Shown here piece after piece: positions 44,647 to 52,639 of a stretch of DNA of 64,000 nucleotides (position 1 is the stretch's first letter; every line of letters starts with the position of its first letter). The stretch spans positions 1 through 64,000 of the forward strand of contig CBFGZI010000001.1 in NCBI GenBank assembly GCA_965653225.1, given 5' to 3'. A model generated the notes under the pieces. That model saw only the letters and a program-made list of their open reading frames with translations. It had not been told where the DNA came from and searched no databases. Source of the stretch: JALZDI01 sp965653225 (GTDB taxonomy: Bacteria > Actinomycetota > Actinomycetes > Propionibacteriales > Nocardioidaceae). Position numbers and translations under genes: made by a program.

Positions 44647-45804
44647 ATGCTTCGCATCGAAGAGCTGGTGAAGTCCTTCGAGGGCGGCGGCGGTGGACGC
44701 CTGTTGCGACGAAAGCGCAGTAACGGTGAACAGCCGACGCGCGTCCTGGCTGTGGACGGTGTCAGCTTCGACGTCGAGGACGGCCAGCTGTTTACGCTGC
44801 TCGGTCCCTCCGGCTGCGGCAAGACGACGACCCTGCGTTCGATCGCCGGCCTGGAGAAGCCCGACGCCGGCACCATCAAGCTGGATGACCAGGTGCTGTT
44901 CGCCCGTGAGGGCGGGCACACCGTCAACGTGTCCGCGAACCAGCGCGGGCTCGGGATGGTCTTCCAGTCCTACGCGATCTGGCCACACATGACCGTGTTC
45001 AACAACGCCGCCTTCCCCCTGCAGGTGGTGAACCGGCGGAAGCGCCTGAACAAGCGCGACATTGCAGACAAGGTCATGCGGGTGCTCGAGGTGATGGAGC
45101 TGCACAAGCTGGCGGACCGGCAGGCTACGAAGCTGTCGGGTGGGCAGCAGCAGAGGTTGGCGCTCGCCCGTGCGATCGTGACCGAGCCACCGTTGCTGCT
45201 CCTGGACGAGCCATTGTCCAACCTGGACGCCAAGCTGCGTGAGTCGCTGCGGTTCGAGCTCAAGCGGCTGCAGCGCGAGTTGGGGATCACCAGCATCTAT
45301 GTCACGCACGACCAGATCGAGGCCCTCGCCCTGTCCTCGATGGTGGCGGTGATGAACGAGGGCAGGATCGAGCAGCTGGGCAAGCCTCGTGAGATCTACG
45401 AGAAACCGAGGTCGAGGTTCGTAGCGGAGTTCATCGGCACCTCCAACTTCATCACCGGCGTCGTGGCGGACCGGCGGGGCGACTGCTTCACCGTCGAGAC
45501 GAGCGAGGGACGGCTGCTGGTGAACGGCGCCTCGGAGGTGGCGCCGGGTTCTGACGTCGTGGTGAGCATCCGGCCGGAGGCGGTGGAGATCGCGACCCAC
45601 AGCTGGGACTCGACCGTGCCCAACGTGTGGTCGGGGACGGTGAACAACCGCGCTTTCCTCGGCGACGCCGTGGACCACGTCGTCGGCGTGGGCAAGTACA
45701 GCATCCGCAGTCGATGCAATCCCGCGGTTTCGATCCCACCTGGCACGGATGTCTACCTGCACATGGACCCCGCCAAGCTGTTGCTCGTGCCGATCGAGGC
45801 ATGA
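44647..45804 (+). CDS. ABC transporter ATP-binding protein with TOBE domain (FbpC/PotA-like)
   Basis: 385 aa. Walker A GPSGCGKTTT, signature KLSGGQQQRLA, Walker B LLLLDEPLSNLDAKLRE and H-loop YVTHDQ are present; a C-terminal TOBE-like domain (about 285-385) follows. An unusual Gly/Arg-rich insertion (EGGGGGRLLRRKRSNGEQ) lies in the first strands before Walker A. The ATG at 44647 follows GGAG; an in-frame ATG at 44635 is an alternative. Completes the 41675-45804 importer. Confidence 0.93.
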   Translation: MLRIEELVKSFEGGGGGRLLRRKRSNGEQPTRVLAVDGVSFDVEDGQLFTLLGPSGCGKTTTLRSIAGLEKPDAGTIKLDDQVLFAREGGHTVNVSANQRGLGMVFQSYAIWPHMTVFNNAAFPLQVVNRRKRLNKRDIADKVMRVLEVMELHKLADRQATKLSGGQQQRLALARAIVTEPPLLLLDEPLSNLDAKLRESLRFELKRLQRELGITSIYVTHDQIEALALSSMVAVMNEGRIEQLGKPREIYEKPRSRFVAEFIGTSNFITGVVADRRGDCFTVETSEGRLLVNGASEVAPGSDVVVSIRPEAVEIATHSWDSTVPNVWSGTVNNRAFLGDAVDHVVGVGKYSIRSRCNPAVSIPPGTDVYLHMDPAKLLLVPIEA

Positions 45805-45842
45805 GGAGGGTCCGCAGGGGTCGGGCGCGCCGACGGTGCTGA

Positions 45843-47153
45843 ATGCGGGGACTTTCTGACGTGCCCTCGATTCCATCCGTCCTCCGCCAGCGCGACTTCG
45901 ACCTGTACTGGTCCGGAGTCGTCCTCTCCCAGATCGGCACCCGCGGGGCAGTAGCCGCCAACCTTTACCAGGTCTATGCCCTCACGGACTCTGTCGCCTA
46001 CACCGGACTGGTCGGTGGCGCACAAGCGGCGGCGCTGCTCGTGCTCAGCCCGCTGGGTGGTGTGTACGCCGACCGTCTGGATCGCCGACGGCTCCTGCAG
46101 GCCGCGCAGGCGGCATCGCTGGTCGTCGCCCTGGCTCTCGCCCTCCTCACCTTCACCGGACACGTGCAGGCATGGCACGTCGTGGTCAGCGCTCTCCTGG
46201 CCACGGCCGCAGCGACGTTCGACCAACCAGCCCGACAGGCGCTGATACCCGCCCTTGTGCCACGACGCCAGCTTCCCCAGGCGATCGCGCTGCTCAACCC
46301 CTCACGCGAGGTGGCCGTGCTCGTCGGTCCCGCCCTGGCCGGTCTCCTCATCGCCTGGGCGGGACCGGGCCTGGTCTACCTGCTGGACGCGGTCACGTAC
46401 GCGGTGCTGGTCGTGGTGTTGGCAATGATCAGCGTGCAGGGCCTGGCCCAGGGAGGCGGGCCTCGGCGGTCGGTGCTGGCCTCCATCGCCGAAGGTGCCC
46501 GCTACGTGGGGCGGCGTCCGTTGATCTGGAGGCTCATGGGCCTGGACTTGGTGGCCACAGTATGTGGCGCGTACCGCGTGGTGCTGCCCGCTCTGGCCGT
46601 CGACGTGCTCGCGGTCGGTCCCACCGGGTACGGCCTGCTAAGCAGCGCGCCCTCGGCAGGGGCACTGCTCGCGACGTACAGCGTGTTCAGGGTGGTGGAC
46701 CGAAGTCGGCGGCAGGGACGGGTGCTGCTCGCGTCCACAGCGCTGTACGGCCTCGCCGTCATGGCATTGGCCCAAAGTCCCTGGTTCTGGCTGACCGTCG
46801 CCTTCGGCCTGCTCATCGGTGCCTTCGACGCGATGTCGACGACCATCCGGCACGCCGCAGTGCAGATCGAGACCCCGGACTACATCCGTGGCCGTGTTCA
46901 GGCGTTCTACCAGATGTCGTCACGCGGAGGACCCGCGATCGGGGACCTGGCTGTCGGGGCGTTCGCCGGAGTCGTCGGTCCAGTCGTGGCTCTCACCGTC
47001 GGTGGGCTGGGACCATTGTTGGCGGCCGGTGCGCTGCTCGGGCGCCCGAACGTCGTGCGCGAGTACGCCGGGTCGGTCGACGTCGGCGGGGAGCCGGAGC
47101 CGGTTGCGCTACCGGACGCCAGCCCCCCGTCTCCCCGACACCCTGGTGCTTAG
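45843..47153 (+). CDS. MFS transporter, EntS-like (MFS_3) group
   Basis: 436 aa, about eleven or twelve hydrophobic segments; the N-terminal FDLYWSGVVLSQIGTRG and GGVYADRLDRRRLLQAAQAA are typical for the MFS_3 exporter group. The Pro-rich C-terminal tail is cytoplasmic. It follows the importer by 38 bp and may be read through from it. It shares family with the carrier at 60109 in the same cluster. Exporter or importer role for a pathway intermediate is open. Confidence 0.85.
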   Translation: MRGLSDVPSIPSVLRQRDFDLYWSGVVLSQIGTRGAVAANLYQVYALTDSVAYTGLVGGAQAAALLVLSPLGGVYADRLDRRRLLQAAQAASLVVALALALLTFTGHVQAWHVVVSALLATAAATFDQPARQALIPALVPRRQLPQAIALLNPSREVAVLVGPALAGLLIAWAGPGLVYLLDAVTYAVLVVVLAMISVQGLAQGGGPRRSVLASIAEGARYVGRRPLIWRLMGLDLVATVCGAYRVVLPALAVDVLAVGPTGYGLLSSAPSAGALLATYSVFRVVDRSRRQGRVLLASTALYGLAVMALAQSPWFWLTVAFGLLIGAFDAMSTTIRHAAVQIETPDYIRGRVQAFYQMSSRGGPAIGDLAVGAFAGVVGPVVALTVGGLGPLLAAGALLGRPNVVREYAGSVDVGGEPEPVALPDASPPSPRHPGA

Positions 47154-47245
47154 CGGCTAAAGATGACGGGACAGTCGACGCCACCGCATCTGTTGCCTCT
47201 CTCAAGCCTTGCCGAGCACGTCTATGAATGGGCACGCAATACTCC

Positions 47246-47261
47246 TACACTGGCCTAACCA
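47246..47261 (+). promoter_or_regulatory. Composite -10/GntR operator before the TIM-barrel gene
   Basis: TACACTGGCCTAACCA: a -10-like TACACT whose last T begins TGGCCTAACCA. It is 98 bp before the next start and has the same fused layout as 48206-48221 and 53615-53630. No good -35 is seen. Confidence 0.55.
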
Positions 47262-47358
47262 TTATGCCGCGACAGTGTTGCGGAGATGAGCTCGGCTGCG
47301 CAACCTAGCGGGTGGGGCACTCCCACCTCGGCGGCCGGACGACGGACGTGGGGTTTTG

Positions 47359-48162
47359 ATGGCGAAGCTCTGCCCGGCGGAGATCGGGCTCGCCCCGCTG
47401 ACCGTGGGTCGGCCCGAGGCGCCGGAGATGGTCGCGATAGCGCAGACCGGAGGTTTCTCGCGCCTAGGTCTGGCGTTGTGCGCGCCGGACGGTCGCCTCG
47501 ACGCAACTTGTACGGACCGGCAGCGGCTGCATCGCACGCTGCGGACGCTGTCACGTACGGGTCTGGAGGTCATCGACGTCGGTGTGGTTGTCCTGTCCCG
47601 GCGCCTGGCCCCGGACACGGTGCGGCGCGTCATGGAGGTCGGGCGTGCCCTAGGTGCGCGTCGCGTGGTCGTGGTTAACGCGGAGCCGGATGCTGACCGA
47701 GCCTCCGCGATGCTGTCGACGGTCGCCGACAGGGCAGCCGAGCTGGACATGCTCGTTGGGCTGGAGTTCATGCCGTATTCCGCCACGCCGGACGCGGCAG
47801 CCGCCGCATCGCTCATCCGATCCGTCGCGCACCCGCACGTCGGGATCGTGCTGGACGTCCTCCACCTGTTCCGCTCCGGTGGCGGGCCGGGCGATGTGGC
47901 AACCCTGTCCGTTCCGCTGGTGCTGGTGCAGCTGTGCGACGCCCCGCGTACCCCGCCCCCACTGGGCCGGCTGCGCGAAGAGTCCCTAACCGATCGTAGA
48001 CATCTCGGATACGGCGACCTGCCATTGCGCGCCGTCCTGGCGGGCGTTCCCTCAGGCGTGCCCATGACGGTCGAGGCACCCGTGACCCGCGACGCGGGAC
48101 TTCCGCCAGCAGAGCGAGCGCGACGGGCTGCCACGGCCCTCTACCGTTACGCGGCCGGCTAA
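47359..48162 (+). CDS. Sugar phosphate isomerase/epimerase-like TIM barrel (AP endonuclease 2 family)
   Basis: 267 aa. The pattern of a xylose-isomerase-like TIM barrel is visible: GLEFMPYSATPDAAAA carrying a metal-ligand Glu, GIVLDVLHLFRSGGGP with Asp/His ligands, VLVQLCDAP and a final MTVEAPV Glu. In aromatic-catabolic clusters such proteins act as dehydroshikimate dehydratases, hydroxypyruvate isomerase-like enzymes or inositol-type epimerases; which one is not readable. The ATG at 47359 is preceded by an in-frame TTG. First gene after the 47246 operator, so probably the start of its own transcript. Confidence 0.78.
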   Translation: MAKLCPAEIGLAPLTVGRPEAPEMVAIAQTGGFSRLGLALCAPDGRLDATCTDRQRLHRTLRTLSRTGLEVIDVGVVVLSRRLAPDTVRRVMEVGRALGARRVVVVNAEPDADRASAMLSTVADRAAELDMLVGLEFMPYSATPDAAAAASLIRSVAHPHVGIVLDVLHLFRSGGGPGDVATLSVPLVLVQLCDAPRTPPPLGRLREESLTDRRHLGYGDLPLRAVLAGVPSGVPMTVEAPVTRDAGLPPAERARRAATALYRYAAG

Positions 48163-48205
48163 AAGCGCATTCCGGCTATCACATCGAACACTCGCCGAGG
48201 GATGG

Positions 48206-48221
48206 TATATTGGTCAGCCCA
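48206..48221 (+). promoter_or_regulatory. Composite -10/GntR operator before the ferredoxin gene
   Basis: TATATTGGTCAGCCCA: a good -10 (TATATT, 48206-48211) fused to TGGTCAGCCCA. The expected transcript start is about 48218, about 60 nt before the ferredoxin ATG, so a bound repressor would block the start site. Confidence 0.6.
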
Positions 48222-48276
48222 ATGTGCCAGGGAGGGTGCTGTGGGCACGGTTGGTGGTTACCGAGAGGACGCGATA

Positions 48277-48600
48277 ATGCCGAAGGTCGTATACGTGGAG
48301 GCGTCTGGCGCCGAGCGGGTCGTGGACGGCACAGCCGGCGAATCCGTCATGGCTACCGCGGTTAAACACGGCGTCGAGGGCATCGTCGGTGAGTGCGGAG
48401 GAAACGCGTCCTGCGCCACCTGCCACGTCTGGGTTCGCGACGAGTTCCAGGCACTCGTCGGCCCTCCGCACGACTTGGAGGACGACCTTCTCGACCTCGC
48501 GGTCGCGGAACGGCGGGAAGGGAGCCGGCTCTCGTGCCAAATCGAGTTGGGCGCGGACCTCGACGGGCTCACTGTCGACGTCCCGCCAGAGCAGCCCTGA
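48277..48600 (+). CDS. [2Fe-2S] ferredoxin, adrenodoxin/putidaredoxin type
   Basis: 107 aa. The cluster ligands are Cys40, Cys46, Cys49 (CGGNASCATC) and Cys87 (LSCQI), the C-x5-C-x2-C-x37-C spacing of vertebrate-type ferredoxins. It would carry electrons to the Rieske oxygenase encoded next. The ATG at 48277 follows GAGAGG by 8 nt; the longer in-frame GTG at 48241 adds no homologous residues. No reductase gene accompanies it in the visible cluster. Confidence 0.93.
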   Translation: MPKVVYVEASGAERVVDGTAGESVMATAVKHGVEGIVGECGGNASCATCHVWVRDEFQALVGPPHDLEDDLLDLAVAERREGSRLSCQIELGADLDGLTVDVPPEQP

Positions 48601-48620
48601 GAGTGCCCAGGGTGGCTTCA

Positions 48621-48650
48621 TTGACATCAAGGGCTTAATGGACAGATATT
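48621..48650 (+). promoter_or_regulatory. Sigma-70-type promoter for the Rieske operon
   Basis: TTGACA (48621-48626) and GATATT (48645-48650) with an 18-nt spacer form the best canonical promoter seen in the cluster. TTAGACCA directly follows the -10 and matches one half of the GntR element. It drives the genes from 48761 onward, with a leader of about 100 nt. Confidence 0.6.
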
Positions 48651-48760
48651 TAGACCAGTGCCCGGTCGCGCCGAGCCGCTACCCGCGGCTGGGGGTAGAC
48701 CTCGTCGCTGCTGGCTGAACGCGTGGCCGCTGCGACCGGCCGGCACGGAAAGGACACGAG

Positions 48761-50047
48761 GTGCTCAGACGAGAGATCAACGAGCTGCTCACGCAGACCG
48801 GGCCGGGGACGCGCATGGGCGACCTGTTCCGCCGCTACTGGATGCCGGCACTCCTCGCCGAGGAGCTGCCCGAGAACGACTGTCCGCCGGTTCGTGTGAA
48901 GATCCTGTCGGAACGGCTTATCGCCTTCCGCGATACCCGGGGCCGGTACGGCCTGATGGACGAGTTCTGCGCGCACCGGGGGGTGTCGCTGTGGTTCGGG
49001 CGAAATGAGGAGTGCGGCCTGCGGTGTCCCTACCACGGTTGGAAGTACGACGTCACCGGGCAGTGTGTCGACGTGCCGTCCGAACCCGAGACCGGCAACT
49101 TCGCGGCGAACGTGAAGCTCAGGTCCTATCCGTTGGTCAAGGTGGGGGACATCCTGTGGACCTACATGGGACCGCCGGATGCGCAGCCGCCGCTCCCGGA
49201 GTTCGAGTTCGTGCACGTGCCCGAGGAGCAGACCTACACCTCGAAGCGCTGGCAGGAGTGCAACTGGCTGCAGGCACTGGAGGGAGGCATCGACTCCAGC
49301 CACGTCTCGTTCCTGCACTCCGGTCAGCTCAACAGTGACCCGCTGTTCAAGGGCTCAAAGGGCAACCAGTACAACGTCGGTGATCTGAAGCCGTTCTTCG
49401 AAGTGGCCGACACCGAAGGCGGACTCTTCGTCGCGGCACGTCGGAACGCGGAGGAGGGTCACTACTACTGGCGGATCACCCCCTGGGTGATGCCCAGCTT
49501 CACCATGGTCCCTCCGCGCGGTGACCACCCCGTGCACGGACACATCTGGGTGCCGATCGACGACGAGAACTGCTGGGTCTACACGTTTGACTACCACCCC
49601 GCCCGGGCACTGACCCAGACCGAACGGCAGGCCATGCTCGACGGGTACGGCGTGCACAGCGAGAACATCCCCGGCACCTACCGGCCGCTGGCCAACAAGG
49701 ACAACGACTACCTCATGGACCGGGAGGCCCAGCGCCGTAACGAGCACTTCTCCGGCATCAAGGGCATCGCAATGCAGGACGCCTCGCTGCAGGAGAGCAT
49801 GGGTCCAATCGTCGACCGTACGAAGGAACGCCTGGTGGCCACCGACAGCGGTATCATCAAGGCCCGCCAGAAGCTGCGCAAGGCCGCGATCGCGCTGGCG
49901 GAGCAGGGTGTAACGCCGCCGGGGGTCGACCCGGAGCACCAGCGCATCCGGTCTGTCTCGATCGTGCTGCCCAAGGACGAGTCGTTCATGGAGTCGACCG
50001 CCGAGGCGGTCCGTGTCAAGCCCGGCGTTCCGCAGACCTCGGTGTGA
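48761..50047 (+). CDS. Rieske non-haem iron oxygenase, alpha subunit (phthalate 4,5-dioxygenase-like)
   Basis: 428 aa. The Rieske cluster ligands are Cys70/His72 (CAHRG) and Cys89/His92 (CPYHGW). The mononuclear iron site is D178-x2-H181-x4-H186 (GGIDSSHVSFLHSG). The N-terminus (LRREINELLTQTGPGTRMGDLFRRYWMP) is that of the alpha-only OhpA/Pht3 group that hydroxylates phthalate and other aromatic acids or O-demethylates them. No beta subunit gene is present, as expected. GTG start. With the ferredoxin 5' of it, this is the predicted entry enzyme of the pathway. Confidence 0.93.
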   Translation: MLRREINELLTQTGPGTRMGDLFRRYWMPALLAEELPENDCPPVRVKILSERLIAFRDTRGRYGLMDEFCAHRGVSLWFGRNEECGLRCPYHGWKYDVTGQCVDVPSEPETGNFAANVKLRSYPLVKVGDILWTYMGPPDAQPPLPEFEFVHVPEEQTYTSKRWQECNWLQALEGGIDSSHVSFLHSGQLNSDPLFKGSKGNQYNVGDLKPFFEVADTEGGLFVAARRNAEEGHYYWRITPWVMPSFTMVPPRGDHPVHGHIWVPIDDENCWVYTFDYHPARALTQTERQAMLDGYGVHSENIPGTYRPLANKDNDYLMDREAQRRNEHFSGIKGIAMQDASLQESMGPIVDRTKERLVATDSGIIKARQKLRKAAIALAEQGVTPPGVDPEHQRIRSVSIVLPKDESFMESTAEAVRVKPGVPQTSV

Positions 50048-50048
50048 C

Positions 50049-50567
50049 ATGGAGCTGCGTCAAACTCTGCTGCACAGTTGTGCGAAGGCGGCGACTGCGG
50101 CCGAGGCACGGTTCCGTATCGACGTGCCGATCGCACCGTCGCGCGCCACCCGCATCATCGCCCTCGACGAGTGGTCTGCTGTCGTCGTCGGCCACGTCGC
50201 GGAGCAAACGTGGGCCACGGCGCGCTTCTTCACCTGGGACGACTCGCTGGCGTCGGCCAGCGGCCGTGGGCAGGATGTCGACGGCCCGATGCTGAGGTCG
50301 ATGGAGGGACAGGTCGTCCCGCTCGGCGAAACGCTCGCCGGCGTCGACGTGGCGGTCATGGTGGCCTCCGGGGACGAGGGGGCCGCCGCGGCCGAGAGCA
50401 TCGGCAGGGCATGTAGCGCTCGCGGCATCATGACAGCGGGCCTCATCCTCAGCGACGACGAGCACGTGAGCCGGGCTCTGGCCGCCCTGCGCCCGCACGC
50501 GCGAGTGCTGATGGTGCCCGCCGAGGAGGACGACCTGGTCCAGTTGCTGACCGCCCTGAGAGCCTGA
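50049..50567 (+). CDS. Unknown 172-aa protein of the Rieske operon
   Basis: The protein starts MELRQTLLHSCAKAATAAEARF, one base after the Rieske stop, and ends 4 bp before the PanB-like gene, so it is firmly inside the operon. The C-terminal half alternates beta-strands and helices (GVDVAVMVASGDEGAAAAE ... MTAGLILSD ... ARVLMVPAEEDDL), which recalls a Rossmann or FtsZ-like nucleotide-binding fold but without the glycine-rich phosphate loop. I recognise no family. A role as an accessory subunit to a neighbouring enzyme is the simplest guess. Confidence 0.7.
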   Translation: MELRQTLLHSCAKAATAAEARFRIDVPIAPSRATRIIALDEWSAVVVGHVAEQTWATARFFTWDDSLASASGRGQDVDGPMLRSMEGQVVPLGETLAGVDVAVMVASGDEGAAAAESIGRACSARGIMTAGLILSDDEHVSRALAALRPHARVLMVPAEEDDLVQLLTALRA

Positions 50568-50571
50568 CCGC

Positions 50572-51405
50572 ATGCAGGACAACATCACCCTTCCGGCGCT
50601 GCAGGGCATGAAGCGCGACTCCCGCAAGATCGTCGGGGTCGTCGCGTGGGACTACCACATGGCGCAGCTCGCGGACCGTGCCGGCGTGGACCTGGTCAGC
50701 GTGGGCGACACCGTGGGGGTGAACCTGTGGGGCCGCGACAACCCCCTGCAGGTAAGCATGGGGGAGATGCTCGTGGTGTGTCAGGCCGTCCGCCGCGGGG
50801 TCAAGCGCGCACTGGTGAGCTGTGACTTCCCGTTCGGTCCGCTCCAGGAAGGACCTGCGAGCGCGGTGCGCGCAGCGATCCGGCTGGCGCAGGATGCCGG
50901 TGTCGACATGGTCAAGCTCGACGGTGCGGCGGATCACCTCGACGCGGTGCGGGAGGTCACCCGCGCAGGCATCCCGGTCTTCGCCCAGTTCGGCATCACC
51001 CCGCAGACCGCGATGCGGTACGGCGTGGAGTACACCAGTCGTCCCGGCGCGCAGCCACAGGTACCTGCGGAGATGCGGGAGGAGATGGTCGGCCAGGCCA
51101 AGCAGCTCGAGGACGCGGGGGCTGTGCTGCTCAACTTCACCAACTCCGGGCCCGTCGTCGGCGCGGCCGTGGTCCAGGCCGTCTCCATCCCCGTCCTCGG
51201 AGGCTTCGGAGGAGGGCCCTGGCTCGATGGCCGGATGCGCATGGCGCACGCCGCGATCGGTTATGCCGCCTCCTCGGTGGACGACCCGCCGGATACCTAC
51301 GCCAACGTGGCACAGATCAGCCTCGACGCGCTCTCGGCCTACGCCGACGACGTACGCTCCGGCCGGCAGGTGCGAGGCGGCATCCCCGTTCCCCCGACCA
51401 CGTGA
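50572..51405 (+). CDS. PanB-like (ketopantoate hydroxymethyltransferase/isocitrate lyase superfamily) enzyme
   Basis: 277 aa. It follows the PanB template: DYHMAQLADRAGVDLVSVGDTVG, the Mg-binding strand CDFPFG (PanB has DMPF), AAIRLAQDAGVDMVKLDG with its Lys-Leu-Asp, and IPVFAQFGITPQTA (PanB: GHIGLTPQ). The catalytic environment is thus related but altered. In a catabolic operon a retro-aldol or lyase reaction on a 2-oxo acid is more plausible than pantothenate synthesis. Dedicated panB is expected elsewhere. Four bp separate it from the unknown protein upstream. Confidence 0.82.
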   Translation: MQDNITLPALQGMKRDSRKIVGVVAWDYHMAQLADRAGVDLVSVGDTVGVNLWGRDNPLQVSMGEMLVVCQAVRRGVKRALVSCDFPFGPLQEGPASAVRAAIRLAQDAGVDMVKLDGAADHLDAVREVTRAGIPVFAQFGITPQTAMRYGVEYTSRPGAQPQVPAEMREEMVGQAKQLEDAGAVLLNFTNSGPVVGAAVVQAVSIPVLGGFGGGPWLDGRMRMAHAAIGYAASSVDDPPDTYANVAQISLDALSAYADDVRSGRQVRGGIPVPPTT

Positions 51406-51442
51406 CCGCGACGATGCGCCCCTTGGGGCCGAATGGAGGACG

Positions 51443-52291
51443 ATGCCGACCACGGTCATCGACGGGCTGACCACACGGTACGAGGTTGCCGGTTCCGGTC
51501 CTGCGTTGCTGATGTTCTCGCCGGGTGGCTTCGACTCGAACCTGGAAGCCTGGAGGACGGTGGGGACCTACCGTCGGCTGAACCTGCTCGACCACCTGAG
51601 CAAGAGGTACACCTGCATCACCTTTGACCGGCGCGAGTCGGGTCTCTCCGGCGGCCGGGTCGAGCGCATCACCTGGAGCCACTACGTCGCGCAGGCGAAA
51701 GGCCTCCTTGACCACCTGGAGGTGCAGCGCGCGCATCTGATGGGCGGTTGCGTCGGCTGCTCGACCGTGGCCGCGTTCGGTGTCGCGCACCCCGAGCGCG
51801 TCTCGAGCATGGTGCTGTTCTCCCCGGCCGGTGGTGTGAGGTACCGGATGAAGCAGCACGCTCGCTTCGCCGTGCACCAGGCCTTCGTCGAGCAGAACGG
51901 TCTGCAGCCGGTGGTCGACCTCGCGCGCAGCCACGACGACGGGTTCACCAAGGACCCGCGCGTCGGACCCTGGGTCACCGTTATCCGCAGCGATTCGGCG
52001 TTCGCCGACGCGTACGCACGCATCGACGTGGAGCGCTACCTCGTCGTGCTGAGCGGGATGGTACGCCTGCTCTTTGACCGAGACACGGTGCCCGGAGCCG
52101 AGCCCGAGGACCTCCTACGGCTCGACCGCCCCGCCCTGGTCGTTCCCGGACAGGACACCTCGCACGCGCCGTCCGCGGCCAGGTACCTGCAGGAATGCCT
52201 ACCCTCCGCGGAGTACTGGGACATGCCGGTGGCCGACCAGACCGAGGAAACCACGCCCGCCCGGCTGATCGAATTCCTCGACGCCCACTGA
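51443..52291 (+). CDS. Alpha/beta hydrolase with cysteine nucleophile
   Basis: 282 aa. An oxyanion/strand pattern GPALLMFSPGGFDSNLE is followed by the nucleophile elbow LMGGCVGCST, i.e. G101-x-C103-x-G105 with Cys instead of Ser. The acid candidate is Asp in VVPGQDTSHAP. Where the catalytic His is expected before the last helix, the sequence reads PVADQTEETTPARLIEFL, with Asp in place of His. It resembles C-C bond hydrolases and dienelactone hydrolases (which use Cys) in context, but may be atypical in mechanism. ATG at 51443 with GGAGGA very close (2 nt). Confidence 0.82.
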   Translation: MPTTVIDGLTTRYEVAGSGPALLMFSPGGFDSNLEAWRTVGTYRRLNLLDHLSKRYTCITFDRRESGLSGGRVERITWSHYVAQAKGLLDHLEVQRAHLMGGCVGCSTVAAFGVAHPERVSSMVLFSPAGGVRYRMKQHARFAVHQAFVEQNGLQPVVDLARSHDDGFTKDPRVGPWVTVIRSDSAFADAYARIDVERYLVVLSGMVRLLFDRDTVPGAEPEDLLRLDRPALVVPGQDTSHAPSAARYLQECLPSAEYWDMPVADQTEETTPARLIEFLDAH

Positions 52292-52304
52292 CTGCCTTTC
52301 CCTC

Positions 52305-52326
52305 GGCCGGCTTGCGCAAGCCGGCC
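52305..52326. terminator. Perfect 22-bp palindrome, terminator of the Rieske operon
   Basis: GGCCGGCTTGCGCAAGCCGGCC is self-complementary over its full length and lies 14 bp after the hydrolase stop, between convergent genes. It probably terminates the plus-strand operon. The rest of 52327-52639 shows no supportable gene in any frame. Confidence 0.6.
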
Positions 52327-52639
52327 AACCCCTCAACGTCGAAAGTGTCTGAGCACCTAACCCCGTGGTGAGGTCCTGGCGGCGGTGGCGGACCAGGTGC
52401 AAAGACATCGGAAACGCGCGACCGAGCGTCCGCCACGACAACGACGTCGGCGCTTCTGTACGGCGGGCGCGCGGAACATCCGCGCAGGGGGGACTCCATA
52501 TCGGCGGCGCCGTTGGTTCCCCGGTCATCCAGGTCATGGCCGCACTCACCCCACCAGGAGGCCAGGCTGGCTTGACTGACACCCTGTGGTAGTCGGCCTG
52601 CGATGCCGGTGCGCGTCGACGTACTTTTCCACCGCCTTG

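Noticed and set aside
41675..45804. Ferric iron importer (fbpABC)
   Set aside because: Family architecture fits, but there is no siderophore or iron-regulator context; the operon lies under the catabolic GntR site, so no iron-specific name is given.
52327..52639. Possible small genes in the gap after the hydrolase
   Set aside because: Frames of 64-75 codons exist on both strands but have no RBS, no homology pattern and biased composition; only the palindrome at 52305 is supported.
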